This document shows, in pieces, positions 41,651 to 51,389 of a stretch of 64,000 bases of DNA. A model generated the notes under the pieces. It had not been told where the DNA came from and did not search any database. It saw only the letters and a program-made list of their open reading frames with translations. This DNA comes from Bacteroidales bacterium (GTDB lineage Bacteria; Bacteroidota; Bacteroidia; Bacteroidales; Muribaculaceae): the NCBI GenBank assembly GCA_014800895.1, contig JAAVFG010000023.1, positions 1 through 64,000 on the forward strand. Reading direction: 5' to 3'. The first letter of the stretch is position 1; each line of letters begins with the position of its first letter. Made by a program: the position numbers and the translations under genes.

Positions 41651-41704
41651 TATTTAAGTAGCTGCTAATAAGTGTGTATCCGGAATTAACCGGGATGAAG
41701 AGTG

Positions 41705-42460
41705 TTAAAGCCTTACTTCAATATTCATATCGCGCAGGGTCTCTTTCAATTCCTTTACAGTCATATCTCCGTAATGGAAAATGGAGGCTGCCAGAGCTGC
41801 GTCAGCTTTCCCTTTGGAGAGGACATTCGCGATATCTTCCGCATTTCCCGCACCTCCGGATGCAATCACCGGGATAGAGAGAGTATCGCACAGCTCCGCA
41901 AAGGTCTCGTCGGGATAGCCTGAGCGTGTGCCGTCATGATCCATGGAGGTAAACATTATCTCTCCCGCGCCACGGCTCTCCACTTCCCGCGCCCATTCGA
42001 AAAGTTCGCGGTCGGTGATTCTGGAGCCGCCATGAGTGGTCACTCTCCATACGCCATCTATCTTCTTGGCATCAATCGCCACAACGACAAACTGTGAGCC
42101 ATATCGTGATGAGAGTCTGGAGATAAGCTCCGGGTCAGCAACCGCGGCACTGTTGACAGTGATCTTATCCGCTCCGGCATCCAGAAGACGCGCTGCATCT
42201 TCCACGGATGATATTCCTCCGCCGACAGTGAAGGGTATGTTTATGCGCTCCGCAATACGCTCCACAAGCTTCGTGAATGTAGAGCGCTCCTCTTTCGAGG
42301 CGGAGATATCGAGATATACCAGTTCGTCTGCTCCCTCGGCGGCATAGCGGGCACCTAATTCCACAGGATCTCCTACATCAGCCAATCCCTCGAAGTTGAT
42401 CCCCTTTACAGTCCTGCCGTTTTTTACATCCAGGCAGGGGATGATGCGTTTTGCCGGCAT
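41705..42460 (-). CDS. hisF: imidazole glycerol phosphate synthase, cyclase subunit
   Basis: A 251-residue (beta/alpha)8 barrel that takes ammonia from HisH and forms imidazole glycerol phosphate and AICAR. The start [23 protein letters not shown] holds the catalytic Asp of the CLDV motif near residue 11; the second acid is in [17 protein letters not shown] near 130, and the phosphate loops GGGI and ASGGAGN are visible. It is read one base after hisA ends. Confidence 0.97.
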   Translation of the reverse strand: MPAKRIIPCLDVKNGRTVKGINFEGLADVGDPVELGARYAAEGADELVYLDISASKEERSTFTKLVERIAERINIPFTVGGGISSVEDAARLLDAGADKITVNSAAVADPELISRLSSRYGSQFVVVAIDAKKIDGVWRVTTHGGSRITDRELFEWAREVESRGAGEIMFTSMDHDGTRSGYPDETFAELCDTLSIPVIASGGAGNAEDIANVLSKGKADAALAASIFHYGDMTVKELKETLRDMNIEVRL

Positions 42461-42461
42461 A

Positions 42462-43187
42462 TTAATACTTATTAAAATTCTTTATTTCTTCAAGAGTAAT
42501 CCTCCCTTCGTAAATAGCCTTGCCTACTATCACGCGGGGAAGAGCTGACTCATCAAGGTCGCGAATATCCTGCATTGAGGATATGCCTCCCGATACTGTG
42601 AAGATTATATCGGGATATTTTTTCTGAAGGTCAAGATATAATCGCGTGGCGGGTCCGGCAAGCATCCCGTCTTTGGAGATATCGGTACAGATCACCTCCC
42701 TGAGTCCGAAAGGACGGAAGCGATCTATAAGATTTTCAATAGACAGCTCCGAATCTTCCAGCCAGCCGTTCACGCTGACCTTGCCATCGCGGATATCAGC
42801 GCCGAGGATAATTCTCTCCCCTCCGAACTCCTCAAGCCATTGCTCCATCAGCTCCGGCGACTTCACCGCTAAAGAGCCTATAATGGCATAATCAGCGCCA
42901 GCCTCAAAGATCGCCTCCAAAGCCTCACGCGATTTTATGCCTCCGCCCCATTCGATTTTGAGCAATCCCTCCTTGGCTATGTCGTGAAGCACAGGGAGAT
43001 TCATCGGCGCTCCGGCTTTGGCTCCGTCCAGATCCACAAGATGCAGACGCCTTACTCCTGCCTCCGCATAACGGCGAGCCATCTCGAGAGGGGAGACGGA
43101 GTAGGAGGTCTTACGGTCGTAATCGCCCTGAGAGAGGCGCACACATTCTCCTCCTATTATATCAATGGCGGGAATAATCTCAATCAT
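42462..43187 (-). CDS. hisA: ProFAR isomerase
   Basis: A 241-residue (beta/alpha)8 barrel that opens the ribose ring of ProFAR to give PRFAR. The start [28 protein letters not shown] includes the catalytic Asp (IDI, near residue 8); [14 protein letters not shown] near 165 holds the second catalytic Asp. It overlaps hisH by 4 bp and is followed at once by hisF. Confidence 0.97.
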   Translation of the reverse strand: MIEIIPAIDIIGGECVRLSQGDYDRKTSYSVSPLEMARRYAEAGVRRLHLVDLDGAKAGAPMNLPVLHDIAKEGLLKIEWGGGIKSREALEAIFEAGADYAIIGSLAVKSPELMEQWLEEFGGERIILGADIRDGKVSVNGWLEDSELSIENLIDRFRPFGLREVICTDISKDGMLAGPATRLYLDLQKKYPDIIFTVSGGISSMQDIRDLDESALPRVIVGKAIYEGRITLEEIKNFNKY

Positions 43188-43768
43188 AATTTAAGGAAAT
43201 TATCAAGTATTCTTTCTCCAACCTCACCGCTCTTCTCGGGATGAAACTGGCAGCCGTAGAAATTCTCATATTTGAGGGCGGCGGAAAATAGCTCCGGATG
43301 TCGCGAAGTGGCGATAGTGTCCGGACAGAGGGGAGCATAATAGGAGTGGACGAAATAGACATACTCGCCGCTCTTTATCCCCTTGAAGAGTTTCGACTCC
43401 ATATTGGCGAGAGGACTCCACCCCATGTTGGGGACTTTCACACCCTCCGACTCATGGAAGCGCTTCACTTTCGCATCAAATATCCCCATACATTCCACAT
43501 CGCCCTCTTCTGAAGAGCGACACATCACCTGCATTCCGACGCATATCCCCAGAACGGGGCGGCGGATTTTCCATAATATCTCGGGGATATGAAGATTCCT
43601 GAGATTCTCCATAGCCTTGCCGGCATTGCCGACTCCGGGGAGGATGACGCGCTCGGCGCGCATGATTTCCTCATGGTCAGAGGTCAGTTTCCAATCAGCG
43701 CCCAGTCTCTGCAAAGCATGACCGAGAGATCGGATATTCCCCATATCGTAATCAATAACTGCTATCAT
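43184..43768 (-). CDS. hisH: imidazole glycerol phosphate synthase, glutaminase subunit
   Basis: A 194-residue class I glutamine amidotransferase that supplies ammonia to HisF. The start IAVIDYDMGNIRSLGHALQRLG, the nucleophile loop LGICVGMQVM (Cys near 76) and the His/Glu pair GCQFHPEKSGEVG near 175 make the triad complete. Its start overlaps the end of hisB and its end overlaps the start of hisA, each by 4 bp. Confidence 0.97.
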   Translation of the reverse strand: MIAVIDYDMGNIRSLGHALQRLGADWKLTSDHEEIMRAERVILPGVGNAGKAMENLRNLHIPEILWKIRRPVLGICVGMQVMCRSSEEGDVECMGIFDAKVKRFHESEGVKVPNMGWSPLANMESKLFKGIKSGEYVYFVHSYYAPLCPDTIATSRHPELFSAALKYENFYGCQFHPEKSGEVGERILDNFLKL

Positions 43769-44880
43769 AATACACCTTTGCTTGAAGGAAGACCATAGCT
43801 GAAGGGGTCTTGTCTCACCGCCATCTTTAAGGCGCGGGCAAATGCCTTGAAGACACCCTCGATAATATGATGATTATTCTCGCCCCGCGCTTTTATGTGG
43901 AGATTACATTTAAGGGCGCAGGCAAGAGCATGGAAGAAATGCTTGAACATTTCGGTAGGGGTATCTCCTACATATTCGCGTGTGAAAGGGACATCCCATT
44001 GGAAGTCGATTCTTCCCCCGAGATCGATCACTACCGCTGCATCCGCTTCATCCATCGGCAGCACAAAGCCGTAACGGTCGATACCGCGTTTATTACCCAA
44101 AGCCTGATGTAACGCCTCTCCGAGAGCGATCGCCACATCCTCCATAGTATGATGCTCATCGACTTCAAGATCTCCCTTGCATTTCACTGTTAGGGAGATG
44201 CCTGAATGATGAGGAATCTGGTCGAGCATATGGTCGAAAAATTTCAGACCCGTATCTATATCGCTTCTCCCTTTCCCGTCAAATTCGGCTTCCACAAGGA
44301 TATCCGTCTCCTTAGTGGCACGGCGTATTCTCCCTTTGCGTCCGGAAGAAAGGATATATGCCGCGATATCATGCCAGCTATCTGAGGCGAAGACAGCTCC
44401 GGCGGCTTCCCCCTCCTCTTTACTCAGACCGTTGAAGCCGGAGAGGAGCAGAATGCCCTGAGCCCCTAAGTTTTCAGCTAAACGGATGTCAGTGAGACGG
44501 TCGCCGATAACGAAAGATGCGGAGAGATCATAATCTCCATTCATATAGCCGGTGAGCATCGCAGTGCCGGGTTTGCGGGTGGGGAGATTATCTTCCGGAA
44601 AAGAACGGTCGATAAATTCAGCGTCAAATTCCACTCCCTCGCCCCGCAGGGTCTGCAACATCTTGTCGTGTGCGGGATGGAATGTATCTTCCGGGAAGGC
44701 ATCAGTGCCGAGACCATCCTGATTCGATACCATCACCAATTCAAATCCACGGCGCATCAGCGAGGCGAGAGCGGAGATTGCGCCGGGGACGAATTCAAGT
44801 TTCTCGAGCGAATCGATCTGCTCGTCTTCGGGCTCGCGGATGATAGTGCCGTCGCGGTCTATAAATATAGCTTTCTTCAT
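43765..44880 (-). CDS. hisB: bifunctional histidinol-phosphatase/imidazoleglycerol-phosphate dehydratase
   Basis: A 371-residue fusion. The first 165 residues form a HAD phosphatase with the DRDGT nucleophile motif near residue 8 and MVSNQDGLG near 51. The rest is the IGPD dehydratase with FDHMLDQIPHHSG, VDEHHTMEDVAIALGEALHQ and NNHHIIEGVFKAFARAL (manganese-binding His clusters). It performs the sixth and eighth steps of the pathway. The fused form is common in Bacteroidetes and enterobacteria. Confidence 0.97.
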   Translation of the reverse strand: MKKAIFIDRDGTIIREPEDEQIDSLEKLEFVPGAISALASLMRRGFELVMVSNQDGLGTDAFPEDTFHPAHDKMLQTLRGEGVEFDAEFIDRSFPEDNLPTRKPGTAMLTGYMNGDYDLSASFVIGDRLTDIRLAENLGAQGILLLSGFNGLSKEEGEAAGAVFASDSWHDIAAYILSSGRKGRIRRATKETDILVEAEFDGKGRSDIDTGLKFFDHMLDQIPHHSGISLTVKCKGDLEVDEHHTMEDVAIALGEALHQALGNKRGIDRYGFVLPMDEADAAVVIDLGGRIDFQWDVPFTREYVGDTPTEMFKHFFHALACALKCNLHIKARGENNHHIIEGVFKAFARALKMAVRQDPFSYGLPSSKGVL

Positions 44881-44910
44881 TGAGCGGGGTAGTAATTATT
44901 TGACGGAACG

Positions 44911-45945
44911 TTATTTTGGATACTTGCTGATAAGCTCGATTATTCTTTTATTCTCTTCGGGAGTGCCGACAGTGATACGCAGAGTGCCGGCGCAGAGAGG
45001 CATCTTGGAACGATTTCGGACAATCACGCCGTTTTTCATAAGATAATCATACATATTGTTGGCATCCTCCACCTTGATCAAGAGGAAATTGGCGTCAGAA
45101 GGATAGACTTTCCTTACTGTGGAAATTTCATTAAGAGCCGCCGCCAGTTTATCACGCTCCGAGATAAGTTGGGGGATATGGTTGCCGGTCCCCTCATCAA
45201 TTCGTCGGAGGAGCTCGCGCTGGATGATGGAGCTCATGTTATAGGGATATTTCACGCGGTCGAAGTATTCGATGATGACAGGGTCGGCAAATGCCATTCC
45301 GGCACGCATCCCCGCCATACCCCAAGCTTTGGAGAAAGTGCGCAACACAATCACATTCGGCAGCTCCCTTATATCGTCTATCATGGAGCCTTTATCAGAG
45401 AAATCCGCGTATGCCTCGTCAACGATCACTATGCCGTCAAAATTCCCGGCGATATGTTTGATCTCCTCTTTCGGTAAGGCATTTCCCGTAGGATTATTAG
45501 GGGAGCATATCCATATAAGCTTAGTGTTGGAATCAGTCGCCGCAAGTATGCGTTCCACCGGAAGAGAGAAATCTTCGTTAAGGAGGACTTCACGTAACTC
45601 AACATCATTAATCGCCGCCGACACCTTGTAGACTCCATAGCTTGGAGTGATAGCTACGACATTATCCACACCGGGCCGGCAAAATACACGGAATGTGACA
45701 TCGATAGCCTCATCGCTTCCCGCCCCTCCGACAAAGATCATATCCTCGGGGATATTGAAAAGAGAGGAGATACGCTTCTTCAGTTCCTTCTGGTGCGGAT
45801 CCGGATAGCGGTTTACAGTTGAGGGATAGGGGGACTCATTGGCATCCAGCCAGACGTCAATATCAATTCCTGCACCCTGAAATTCATCGCGAGCCGTAGA
45901 ATAAGGCTCGAGATTAAGGATATTGGGTCGTATATATTTTTTCAT
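44911..45945 (-). CDS. hisC: histidinol-phosphate aminotransferase
   Basis: A PLP enzyme of 344 residues when started at the ATG at complement 45943-45945 (MKKYIRPNILNLEPYSTARDEFQG); 13 more codons are open upstream. It transfers the amino group from glutamate to imidazole-acetol phosphate. Signatures: SPNNPTGNALPKEEI, IVDEAYADFSDKG, and FSKAWGMAGMRAG with the PLP-binding lysine. It lies between hisD and hisB with short gaps. Confidence 0.96.
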   Translation of the reverse strand: MKKYIRPNILNLEPYSTARDEFQGAGIDIDVWLDANESPYPSTVNRYPDPHQKELKKRISSLFNIPEDMIFVGGAGSDEAIDVTFRVFCRPGVDNVVAITPSYGVYKVSAAINDVELREVLLNEDFSLPVERILAATDSNTKLIWICSPNNPTGNALPKEEIKHIAGNFDGIVIVDEAYADFSDKGSMIDDIRELPNVIVLRTFSKAWGMAGMRAGMAFADPVIIEYFDRVKYPYNMSSIIQRELLRRIDEGTGNHIPQLISERDKLAAALNEISTVRKVYPSDANFLLIKVEDANNMYDYLMKNGVIVRNRSKMPLCAGTLRITVGTPEENKRIIELISKYPK

Positions 45946-45996
45946 GAGGAATAATTGGGATCCTTTATGAAATGATAATGTCATTTATCCTGGCAC

Positions 45997-47268
45997 TCAC
46001 TTTGTCCTGACATCCACAGCAAGGGCGTGGGCATCGAGACCCTCGGCATGAGCCATGGAAGTGATGACAGGACCGAGAAGGGCAAGACCCTCGCGCGTGA
46101 GCTGCTGATATGTGATCTTGTGCATGAAGCTGTCGATATTCACACCGCTGAAAGAACGCGCCCATCCGGAAGTAGGAAGGGTGTGGTTAGTGCCCGAAGC
46201 ATAATCCCCCGCGCTTTCAGGTGAGAAATTACCGATGAATACACTTCCGGCAGCGTAGATATTATCGGCAAGCGCCCAGGGGTCGCTGACTGATAAGATC
46301 AGATGCTCCGGAGCATAGTCATTGGCAAATTCGGTCATATCCTCACGAGAGGGGAAGATTATGATGCGGCTATGGGAGAGCGAGCCTTCGATGGAATCTC
46401 GACGGGGGAGGGTATCAGCCAATCTCTCTACTTCCGACTTAACGGCTTCAGCCAATTCGGAAGAGGAGCAAAGGGCTATCGCCTGAGAGTCGGGACCGTG
46501 TTCAGCCTGGGAAAGCATATCGGCTGCTACGAAAGTCGGATCGGCAGTCTCATCAGCGAGCACCATCACCTCACTCGGACCGGCAGGCATGTCGATAGCG
46601 GTCACGCGGCTCACCATCTGTTTAGCCTTGGTGACAAATCTATTGCCGGGTCCAAATATCTTGTCCACTTTAGGCATTGACTGTGTGCCATAAGCCATTG
46701 CTGCCACAGCCTGCGCTCCTCCCACGCGAAATACGCGGTGGATGCCGCAGAGACGCGCGGCGAATAGAATCTCCGGGGCAATGCCATGTTCGCCATTCTC
46801 GGGAGTGCAAAGTATTATCTCCCGGCATCCTGCTATTTTAGCCGGCAGGGCAAGCATCAGCACTGTGGAGAAGAGAGGGGCACGCCCTCCCGGTATATAT
46901 AATCCGACGCGGCGGATAGGCACCGCGCGTTGCAGACAGCGCACGCCCGGAGCAGTCTCCACTTCCACTGCCTCAGGGAGCTGCGCCGCATGGAAACGGC
47001 TGATATTTTCGGCAGCCTTGCGGATAGCCTCCGCCACTTCCGGAGAGACTTTCTCGCTTCCGGCAAGAATCTCCGCCTCGGTCAGCTCCACACTGTCGCC
47101 CGTATAGCCGTCAAACCTGCGCGCATAGTCGAGCAGAGCCGTATCTCCTGAAGCACGTACATTACGGAGTATATCCTCCACTGTCTGCTCGATAGCGGAG
47201 TCGTCAGGAATATTTCTCTCGCAGAGAGCCTCCCATTCCTGGCGCTTTGGATTCAGGATGATTTTCAT
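45997..47268 (-). CDS. hisD: histidinol dehydrogenase
   Basis: A 423-residue zinc enzyme that oxidises histidinol twice with NAD to histidine, the final steps. Seen are AVPIRRVGLYIPGGRAPLFSTVLMLALPAKIAGC, KIFGPGNRFVTKAKQMV, AADMLSQAEHGPDSQAIAL (zinc ligands Q and H, with the catalytic residues), and GTNHTLPTSGWARSFSGVNIDSFMHKITYQQL. The start overlaps the end of hisG by 4 bp. Confidence 0.97.
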   Translation of the reverse strand: MKIILNPKRQEWEALCERNIPDDSAIEQTVEDILRNVRASGDTALLDYARRFDGYTGDSVELTEAEILAGSEKVSPEVAEAIRKAAENISRFHAAQLPEAVEVETAPGVRCLQRAVPIRRVGLYIPGGRAPLFSTVLMLALPAKIAGCREIILCTPENGEHGIAPEILFAARLCGIHRVFRVGGAQAVAAMAYGTQSMPKVDKIFGPGNRFVTKAKQMVSRVTAIDMPAGPSEVMVLADETADPTFVAADMLSQAEHGPDSQAIALCSSSELAEAVKSEVERLADTLPRRDSIEGSLSHSRIIIFPSREDMTEFANDYAPEHLILSVSDPWALADNIYAAGSVFIGNFSPESAGDYASGTNHTLPTSGWARSFSGVNIDSFMHKITYQQLTREGLALLGPVITSMAHAEGLDAHALAVDVRTK

Positions 47269-48116
47269 TTTATAAGGTTTTCAAGTGCGAGGACAAGAAT
47301 ATCCGCCGCGCCGATATTTTTTAATTGTTCGATTTTATCCCAGAGAATATCCTCATGTATCACTACATGTAGCGAAACCCATTCCGGGTCGGCGAGAGGG
47401 AGGACAGTGGGGCTCTTCATGCCGGGAAGGACTGCCACAGCCTCATCCACTTTCTCCTTGGGGAGATTGAAGAGGACATATTTCATTCCGCGGCTTTCAA
47501 GGATTGATTCGAAGCGGAACATCAGTTTGGCGAGCTCGCGCTCCTTCTCTTCGGAGAGTCCGGGGGTGGAGATAAGCACCGCCTCGGAGCGAGTCACGAT
47601 ATCTTCCTCACGCAGACCGTTCTGTATCAGAGTGCCGCCGGAGGAGACGATATCGAAGATAGCGTCAGCCATGCCTACCGCCGGAGCTACTTCCACCGAG
47701 CCCGCTATCTCATGAACGTCGACATTGATTCCCTTCCCGTCGAAAAATTTACGGAGGATCACAGGATATGAAGTTGCCACGCGTTTCCCTTCAAACCATT
47801 CCAGTCCGGGATAATCCACACCTTTAGGCACGGCTAAGGAGAGACGGCAGGCACCGAATCCGAGGTTCATGCGGATATCCACATCCTTCTCCTTCTCCAG
47901 AACCTCATTCAGACCGACCACACCTATATCCGCCACACCCATGGCTACAGCCTGTGGTATATCATCATCACGGAGATAAAGCACATGGAGAGGGAATCCT
48001 TTGGCATCGGATATTAGTTTACGATGGCTGGCGGATGCTGATATTCCGGCATCCTTCATCAGGGCTACTGTATCCTCATTGAGGCGTCCCTTGTTCTGTA
48101 TTGCAATTGTGAGCAT
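47265..48116 (-). CDS. hisG: ATP phosphoribosyltransferase (long form)
   Basis: First and committed enzyme of histidine synthesis, joining ATP and PRPP. The 283-residue length marks the long HisG with a C-terminal regulatory ACT-like domain, which needs no HisZ; feedback inhibition by histidine is expected for this form. Signatures: IAIQNKGRLNEDTVALMKDAG, GVADIGVVGLNEVLE, KRVATSYPVILRKFF and the PRPP-binding EIAGSVEVAPAVGMADAIFDIVSSGGTL. It is the first gene of the operon. Confidence 0.97.
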   Translation of the reverse strand: MLTIAIQNKGRLNEDTVALMKDAGISASASHRKLISDAKGFPLHVLYLRDDDIPQAVAMGVADIGVVGLNEVLEKEKDVDIRMNLGFGACRLSLAVPKGVDYPGLEWFEGKRVATSYPVILRKFFDGKGINVDVHEIAGSVEVAPAVGMADAIFDIVSSGGTLIQNGLREEDIVTRSEAVLISTPGLSEEKERELAKLMFRFESILESRGMKYVLFNLPKEKVDEAVAVLPGMKSPTVLPLADPEWVSLHVVIHEDILWDKIEQLKNIGAADILVLALENLIK

Positions 48117-48199
48117 ATGCAGGGTTTGTTGGGCTCCATCCGGAGATGAAACATTAATAATAATTATTATTCCTTTTGAGAAGAGGTGTGGAATGTTTG

Positions 48200-48207
48200 C
48201 AAAGTTA
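48200..48207 (-). promoter_or_regulatory. candidate -7 element of the his operon
   Basis: TAACTTTG on the minus strand, about 84 nt before the hisG start, fits the TAnnTTTG consensus. No clear -33 element is seen at the right distance. The leader has no His-rich small frame that would point to attenuation. Confidence 0.5.
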
Positions 48208-48324
48208 ACAATTTTCTTCTGAAATGTAAGGGTAATTTACCATAAAATAGCATAATGCTTCATTCACAGTATCTATAATGGCATTTTGGATAAGGTTTCG
48301 CCCCTTGCGGCGCCATTCCTCCCC

Positions 48325-49689
48325 TTACATCTCCTTTCTCAGACGTGCCACCGGAATATTGAGGCGGTCGCGGTATTTTGCCACTGTTCGGCGTGAGATG
48401 TCGTAGCCTCGTCCCACCATCTCCTCCATGAGATGCTGGTCGGAAAGTGGATGTTTCTTATCCTCCTGCTCTATCAATACGCGTATCTCCTCCTCGATCT
48501 TCCTGTTGGTAAGGGGCGCGGTGCCCTCCTCAGCCTCGCCGATAGTGTCGCTGAAGAAGAAGCGGAGAGGGAAGAGCCCCCAGGGAGTGGAGAGATATTT
48601 ACCGTTGGTGGCACGCGAAATGACAGAAAAATCCAGTCCTGTCAATTCCGCCACATTCTTGATAATCATCGGCTTGAGCTTATAGACATCCTGAGTAAGA
48701 AAATACTCCTTCTGTATCTTCAGAATGGCGGTCATTACATCCATCATCACTCGTTGGCGACGTGTCAGCAAAGCCATAAATTCGCGTGCATCATTATAAT
48801 TGCGCAGTATATACTCATTCTGGGTGGAATTTTTCAGTCTGCCGGATGCGGAGCGCTCCATATTTTTTACCGCCTGCTCGAAGCTGCTGTCAATCTGCAG
48901 CTCAGGAATATGGGAATTTAAGGATATGGATAATTCTCCATCCTCATTATTCAGAATGAAATCGGGTATGATGGCAGTCGCCCGGTCGGAATCTCCCGAG
49001 AGCGAGGCGCCGGGTCGCGGATTGAGCGAGCGGATAAGATCAAGCGCCTCATCCACTTCGGCCGGAGTCAGATGCAGTCCGGAAATAAGACGATGTTTAT
49101 GTTTCATCGTGAACGCCTCATATCCCTCTTTGAGTATGCGGAGGGCGTTATTGCGTGTCGGCGACTCCGGCATTGCTTCCAGCTGCAGGATAAGAGTCTC
49201 CTGAAGAGTAAAAGCCCCCAGTCCCGGTGGATCAAGAGAGCGGATTATCCCTAACGCCTCCTTCGCTTCCTCCTCTGTGGCTTCGATACCTTCATTAAAC
49301 ATCAGGTCGTCGAGCATGGCGGAGAGAGGGAGCACAAGATATCCATTGGAGTCAAGATTGCCTATGATATATCGCGCCAGCTCCTCCTGCTTGGGAGTGA
49401 GACTCCTTTCCGATAATTGCCTCAGAAGATTGTCATAGATAGATTCTTCCGTATCGGCGGGGGTGAAAGTCGAGGGCTCGTCATCGCTGAGGGCACGCCT
49501 GTAATAGGGGAGGATAGGAGCGATCTCTGCCGGAGTGTCTTTCTCCTCGAGCGCCACATTCTCCTCCAACTCCTTATTGACCGCCTCTTCAAGTTCGGGC
49601 GCGTTCATCTCCAGCAACTTTACAAATCTTATTTGTTGCGGGGAGAGAGCAAGACGTTGCGACTGTTCGAGGTGGAGGTTCTGAGCCAT
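48325..49689 (-). CDS. rpoN: RNA polymerase sigma-54 factor
   Basis: A 454-residue sigma-54. The N-terminal activator-contact region is Gln- and Leu-rich (LHLEQSQRLALSPQQIRFVKLLEMNAPELEEAVNKELEEN), the middle has the core-binding domain, and the C-terminus has the HTH and the RpoN box RRTVAKYRDRLNIP near residue 435. It directs transcription from -24/-12 promoters and needs ATP-driven activators, none of which are seen in this window. Confidence 0.97.
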   Translation of the reverse strand: MAQNLHLEQSQRLALSPQQIRFVKLLEMNAPELEEAVNKELEENVALEEKDTPAEIAPILPYYRRALSDDEPSTFTPADTEESIYDNLLRQLSERSLTPKQEELARYIIGNLDSNGYLVLPLSAMLDDLMFNEGIEATEEEAKEALGIIRSLDPPGLGAFTLQETLILQLEAMPESPTRNNALRILKEGYEAFTMKHKHRLISGLHLTPAEVDEALDLIRSLNPRPGASLSGDSDRATAIIPDFILNNEDGELSISLNSHIPELQIDSSFEQAVKNMERSASGRLKNSTQNEYILRNYNDAREFMALLTRRQRVMMDVMTAILKIQKEYFLTQDVYKLKPMIIKNVAELTGLDFSVISRATNGKYLSTPWGLFPLRFFFSDTIGEAEEGTAPLTNRKIEEEIRVLIEQEDKKHPLSDQHLMEEMVGRGYDISRRTVAKYRDRLNIPVARLRKEM

Positions 49690-49752
49690 TTATTGAAGAG
49701 GATATAGGGGTTATAAAAAAAGCCGATGCTTAAGGAGCACCGGCAGATGAAG

Positions 49753-49837
49753 TACAGAAAGTGGGACTCGAACCCACACGGCCGGTAAGGGCCAAGGGAT
49801 TTTAAGTCCCTCGTGTCTACCATTCCACCATTTCTGC
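49753..49837 (-). tRNA. tRNA-Leu, anticodon UAA
   Basis: On the minus strand the 85-nt gene begins GCAGAAA and ends TTTCTGT plus an A discriminator; the acceptor stem closes with one G-T pair. The anticodon loop reads CTTAAAA with TAA as anticodon, the variable arm is long (class II), and the T arm has GGTTCGAGTCC. CCA is not encoded. It lies between rpoN and luxS. Confidence 0.95.
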
Positions 49838-49931
49838 AACAGATTCCAAGCACTTGACGAGCTAAGGAATACTTTGCAAAGGTAATTTCTTTTTTTCAAC
49901 TTTGCAAATATTTTTCTCTTTAGTTGAGAAA

Positions 49932-50414
49932 TCAGGATGGATAATTCATATTCTCTTCCCTGATGTCGGAAAGTATATCCTCTAAAAAGATTGCCGCATC
50001 CTTTTTTGCCTGCGGAAGGTTCATGAATGAGTAGTTGCCGCAATCTTTTGGTGTGGCTCCCGGCACGTCGCCTTCATATGAGGCGATGAAACTGAAAGTC
50101 TCTTTAAGGAGAGGAACTATATCCGCCGGAGCAAGGTCTCCCTGCATAAGAAGATAATTGCCAGTGCAGCATCCCATCGGACCCCAGTATATTACCTTCT
50201 CTTTCCATTCCGGATGATTGCGCAGGAATGTGGCTGCAAGATGCTCCATGGCATGAAGCGACTCGGGAGTGAGGGCGGGCGAGCGGTTAGGCTCCGTGAG
50301 ACGTATGTCGAAGGTGGTGATTATATCTCCGGAGGGGGTGGTGTCTTTCCTGGAGACATATACGCCGCGCAGAAGACGGAGATGATCGATTGTAAAACTC
50401 GGAATCTTTTTCAT
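49932..50414 (-). CDS. luxS: S-ribosylhomocysteine lyase
   Basis: Splits S-ribosylhomocysteine to homocysteine and DPD, the autoinducer-2 precursor, in the activated methyl cycle. The 160-residue length is normal. The metal ligands are H54 and H58 in SLHAMEHLAATFLR and C125 in KDCGNY; the catalytic cysteine is C82 in GPMGCCTGNYLL, where the usual arginine after it is replaced by cysteine. It is a single-gene unit upstream of the tRNA on the same strand. Confidence 0.95.
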   Translation of the reverse strand: MKKIPSFTIDHLRLLRGVYVSRKDTTPSGDIITTFDIRLTEPNRSPALTPESLHAMEHLAATFLRNHPEWKEKVIYWGPMGCCTGNYLLMQGDLAPADIVPLLKETFSFIASYEGDVPGATPKDCGNYSFMNLPQAKKDAAIFLEDILSDIREENMNYPS

Positions 50415-50522
50415 TTTTGCATCATGATAATGAGAATGGAGAGAAAATTATGGAGGAAAGAGAGATGTATCGATACAAAAATAGTAAAAAAATAGATAAT
50501 GAAAGAGATAGCAAGGGAATAT

Positions 50523-50553
50523 TTTGCTGAATCAAAAATAATTATTAATTTTG
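50523..50553 (+). promoter_or_regulatory. Bacteroidetes-type promoter for the membrane TPR gene
   Basis: TTTG (50523-50526), a 19-nt spacer and TAATTTTG (50546-50553) match the consensus. The start codon is 62 nt downstream. Confidence 0.8.
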
Positions 50554-50615
50554 CGTGTTAAATAAAAGCAACAACAAAAGGGAGTGCTCACTCCCGACAA
50601 TACTACTCATACAGA

Positions 50616-51290
50616 ATGGCATCAAACAACGAAAACGAGCAGAACGCAATCGACAAGCTCAACGAAAATCTTAGCAATGCAAGCGAGCGTATAGCTAACA
50701 ATAAGAAAATTATTTATTGGGCTGTAGGTATAATCCTTGTAGCCGGCGTCTTTGCTTTGAGCTATTTCTTTATCTACCGCAATCCTCATTTGAAGGGCGC
50801 CGCCGAGGCGTATAATCAGGTAGAGGTCACTGCCGCCGGTAACGATTCGGTGGCTGCTGCTGAATATAAGAAGGTGGCTGATCAGTATTCAAATACTCCT
50901 TCCGGTCATCTTGCCGCTCTTGAGGCTGCCGAGAGTTTCTACGATCAGGGTAAATATAAGGATGCTTTAGCTTGTCTTGATAAGGCGAAGATCAGCGAGC
51001 CCGTGCTCAATGCCAATGCGATTATCCTTAAGGGCGACTGCTATGTCAACCTCAAGCAATATGACAAGGCTCTTGACGCTTATAAGGAAGCTGCAAAGAA
51101 GGGAGATAAGAACGAGCAGATTGTGCCCCGTGCCCTCCTTAAGGCGGCTAACGTTTATGACGAGCAGAAGAAATATGGCGAGGCTCTGAAATGCTATGAG
51201 GAGATTAAGAATGATTATCCTCTCTTCCGTCTCGGCACTACCTCTGTGGATGCTTATATAGAGCGTGAGAAAGCTCGTCTCGGCAAGTAG
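50616..51290 (+). CDS. membrane-anchored TPR protein (YfgM-like)
   Basis: A 224-residue protein: a polar cytoplasmic N-terminus, one membrane helix (about 34-52, IIYWAVGIILVAGVFALSYFFIY), then TPR repeats (EYKKVADQYSNTPSGHLAALEAAESFYDQGKYKDALACLDKAK, AYKEAAKKGDKNEQIVPRALLKAANVYDEQKKYGEALKCYEEI). Architecture and length resemble YfgM, a partner of the Sec translocon and periplasmic chaperones. That function is inferred from architecture only. It has its own promoter and terminator. Confidence 0.8.
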   Translation: MASNNENEQNAIDKLNENLSNASERIANNKKIIYWAVGIILVAGVFALSYFFIYRNPHLKGAAEAYNQVEVTAAGNDSVAAAEYKKVADQYSNTPSGHLAALEAAESFYDQGKYKDALACLDKAKISEPVLNANAIILKGDCYVNLKQYDKALDAYKEAAKKGDKNEQIVPRALLKAANVYDEQKKYGEALKCYEEIKNDYPLFRLGTTSVDAYIEREKARLGK

Positions 51291-51346
51291 AAAACATGAT
51301 ATGCAAATAACTTCCATAAAATAATAAAACATTTGCTTATTTTATG

Positions 51347-51387
51347 AAAAGGGGTTCCGGCTTTCGAGACGGGACCCTTTTCTTGTT
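51347..51387 (+). terminator. terminator of the membrane TPR gene
   Basis: Arms AAAAGGGGTTCC and GGGACCCTTTTC form an imperfect hairpin followed by TTGTTTCTTG, about 57 nt after the stop codon. Confidence 0.7.
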
Positions 51388-51389
51388 TC

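Noticed and set aside
43867..44112. 81-residue frame over hisB
   Set aside because: Complement of conserved dehydratase sequence of HisB.
48117..48324. His leader peptide for attenuation before hisG
   Set aside because: No short frame rich in histidine codons with a following pair of alternative hairpins is present.
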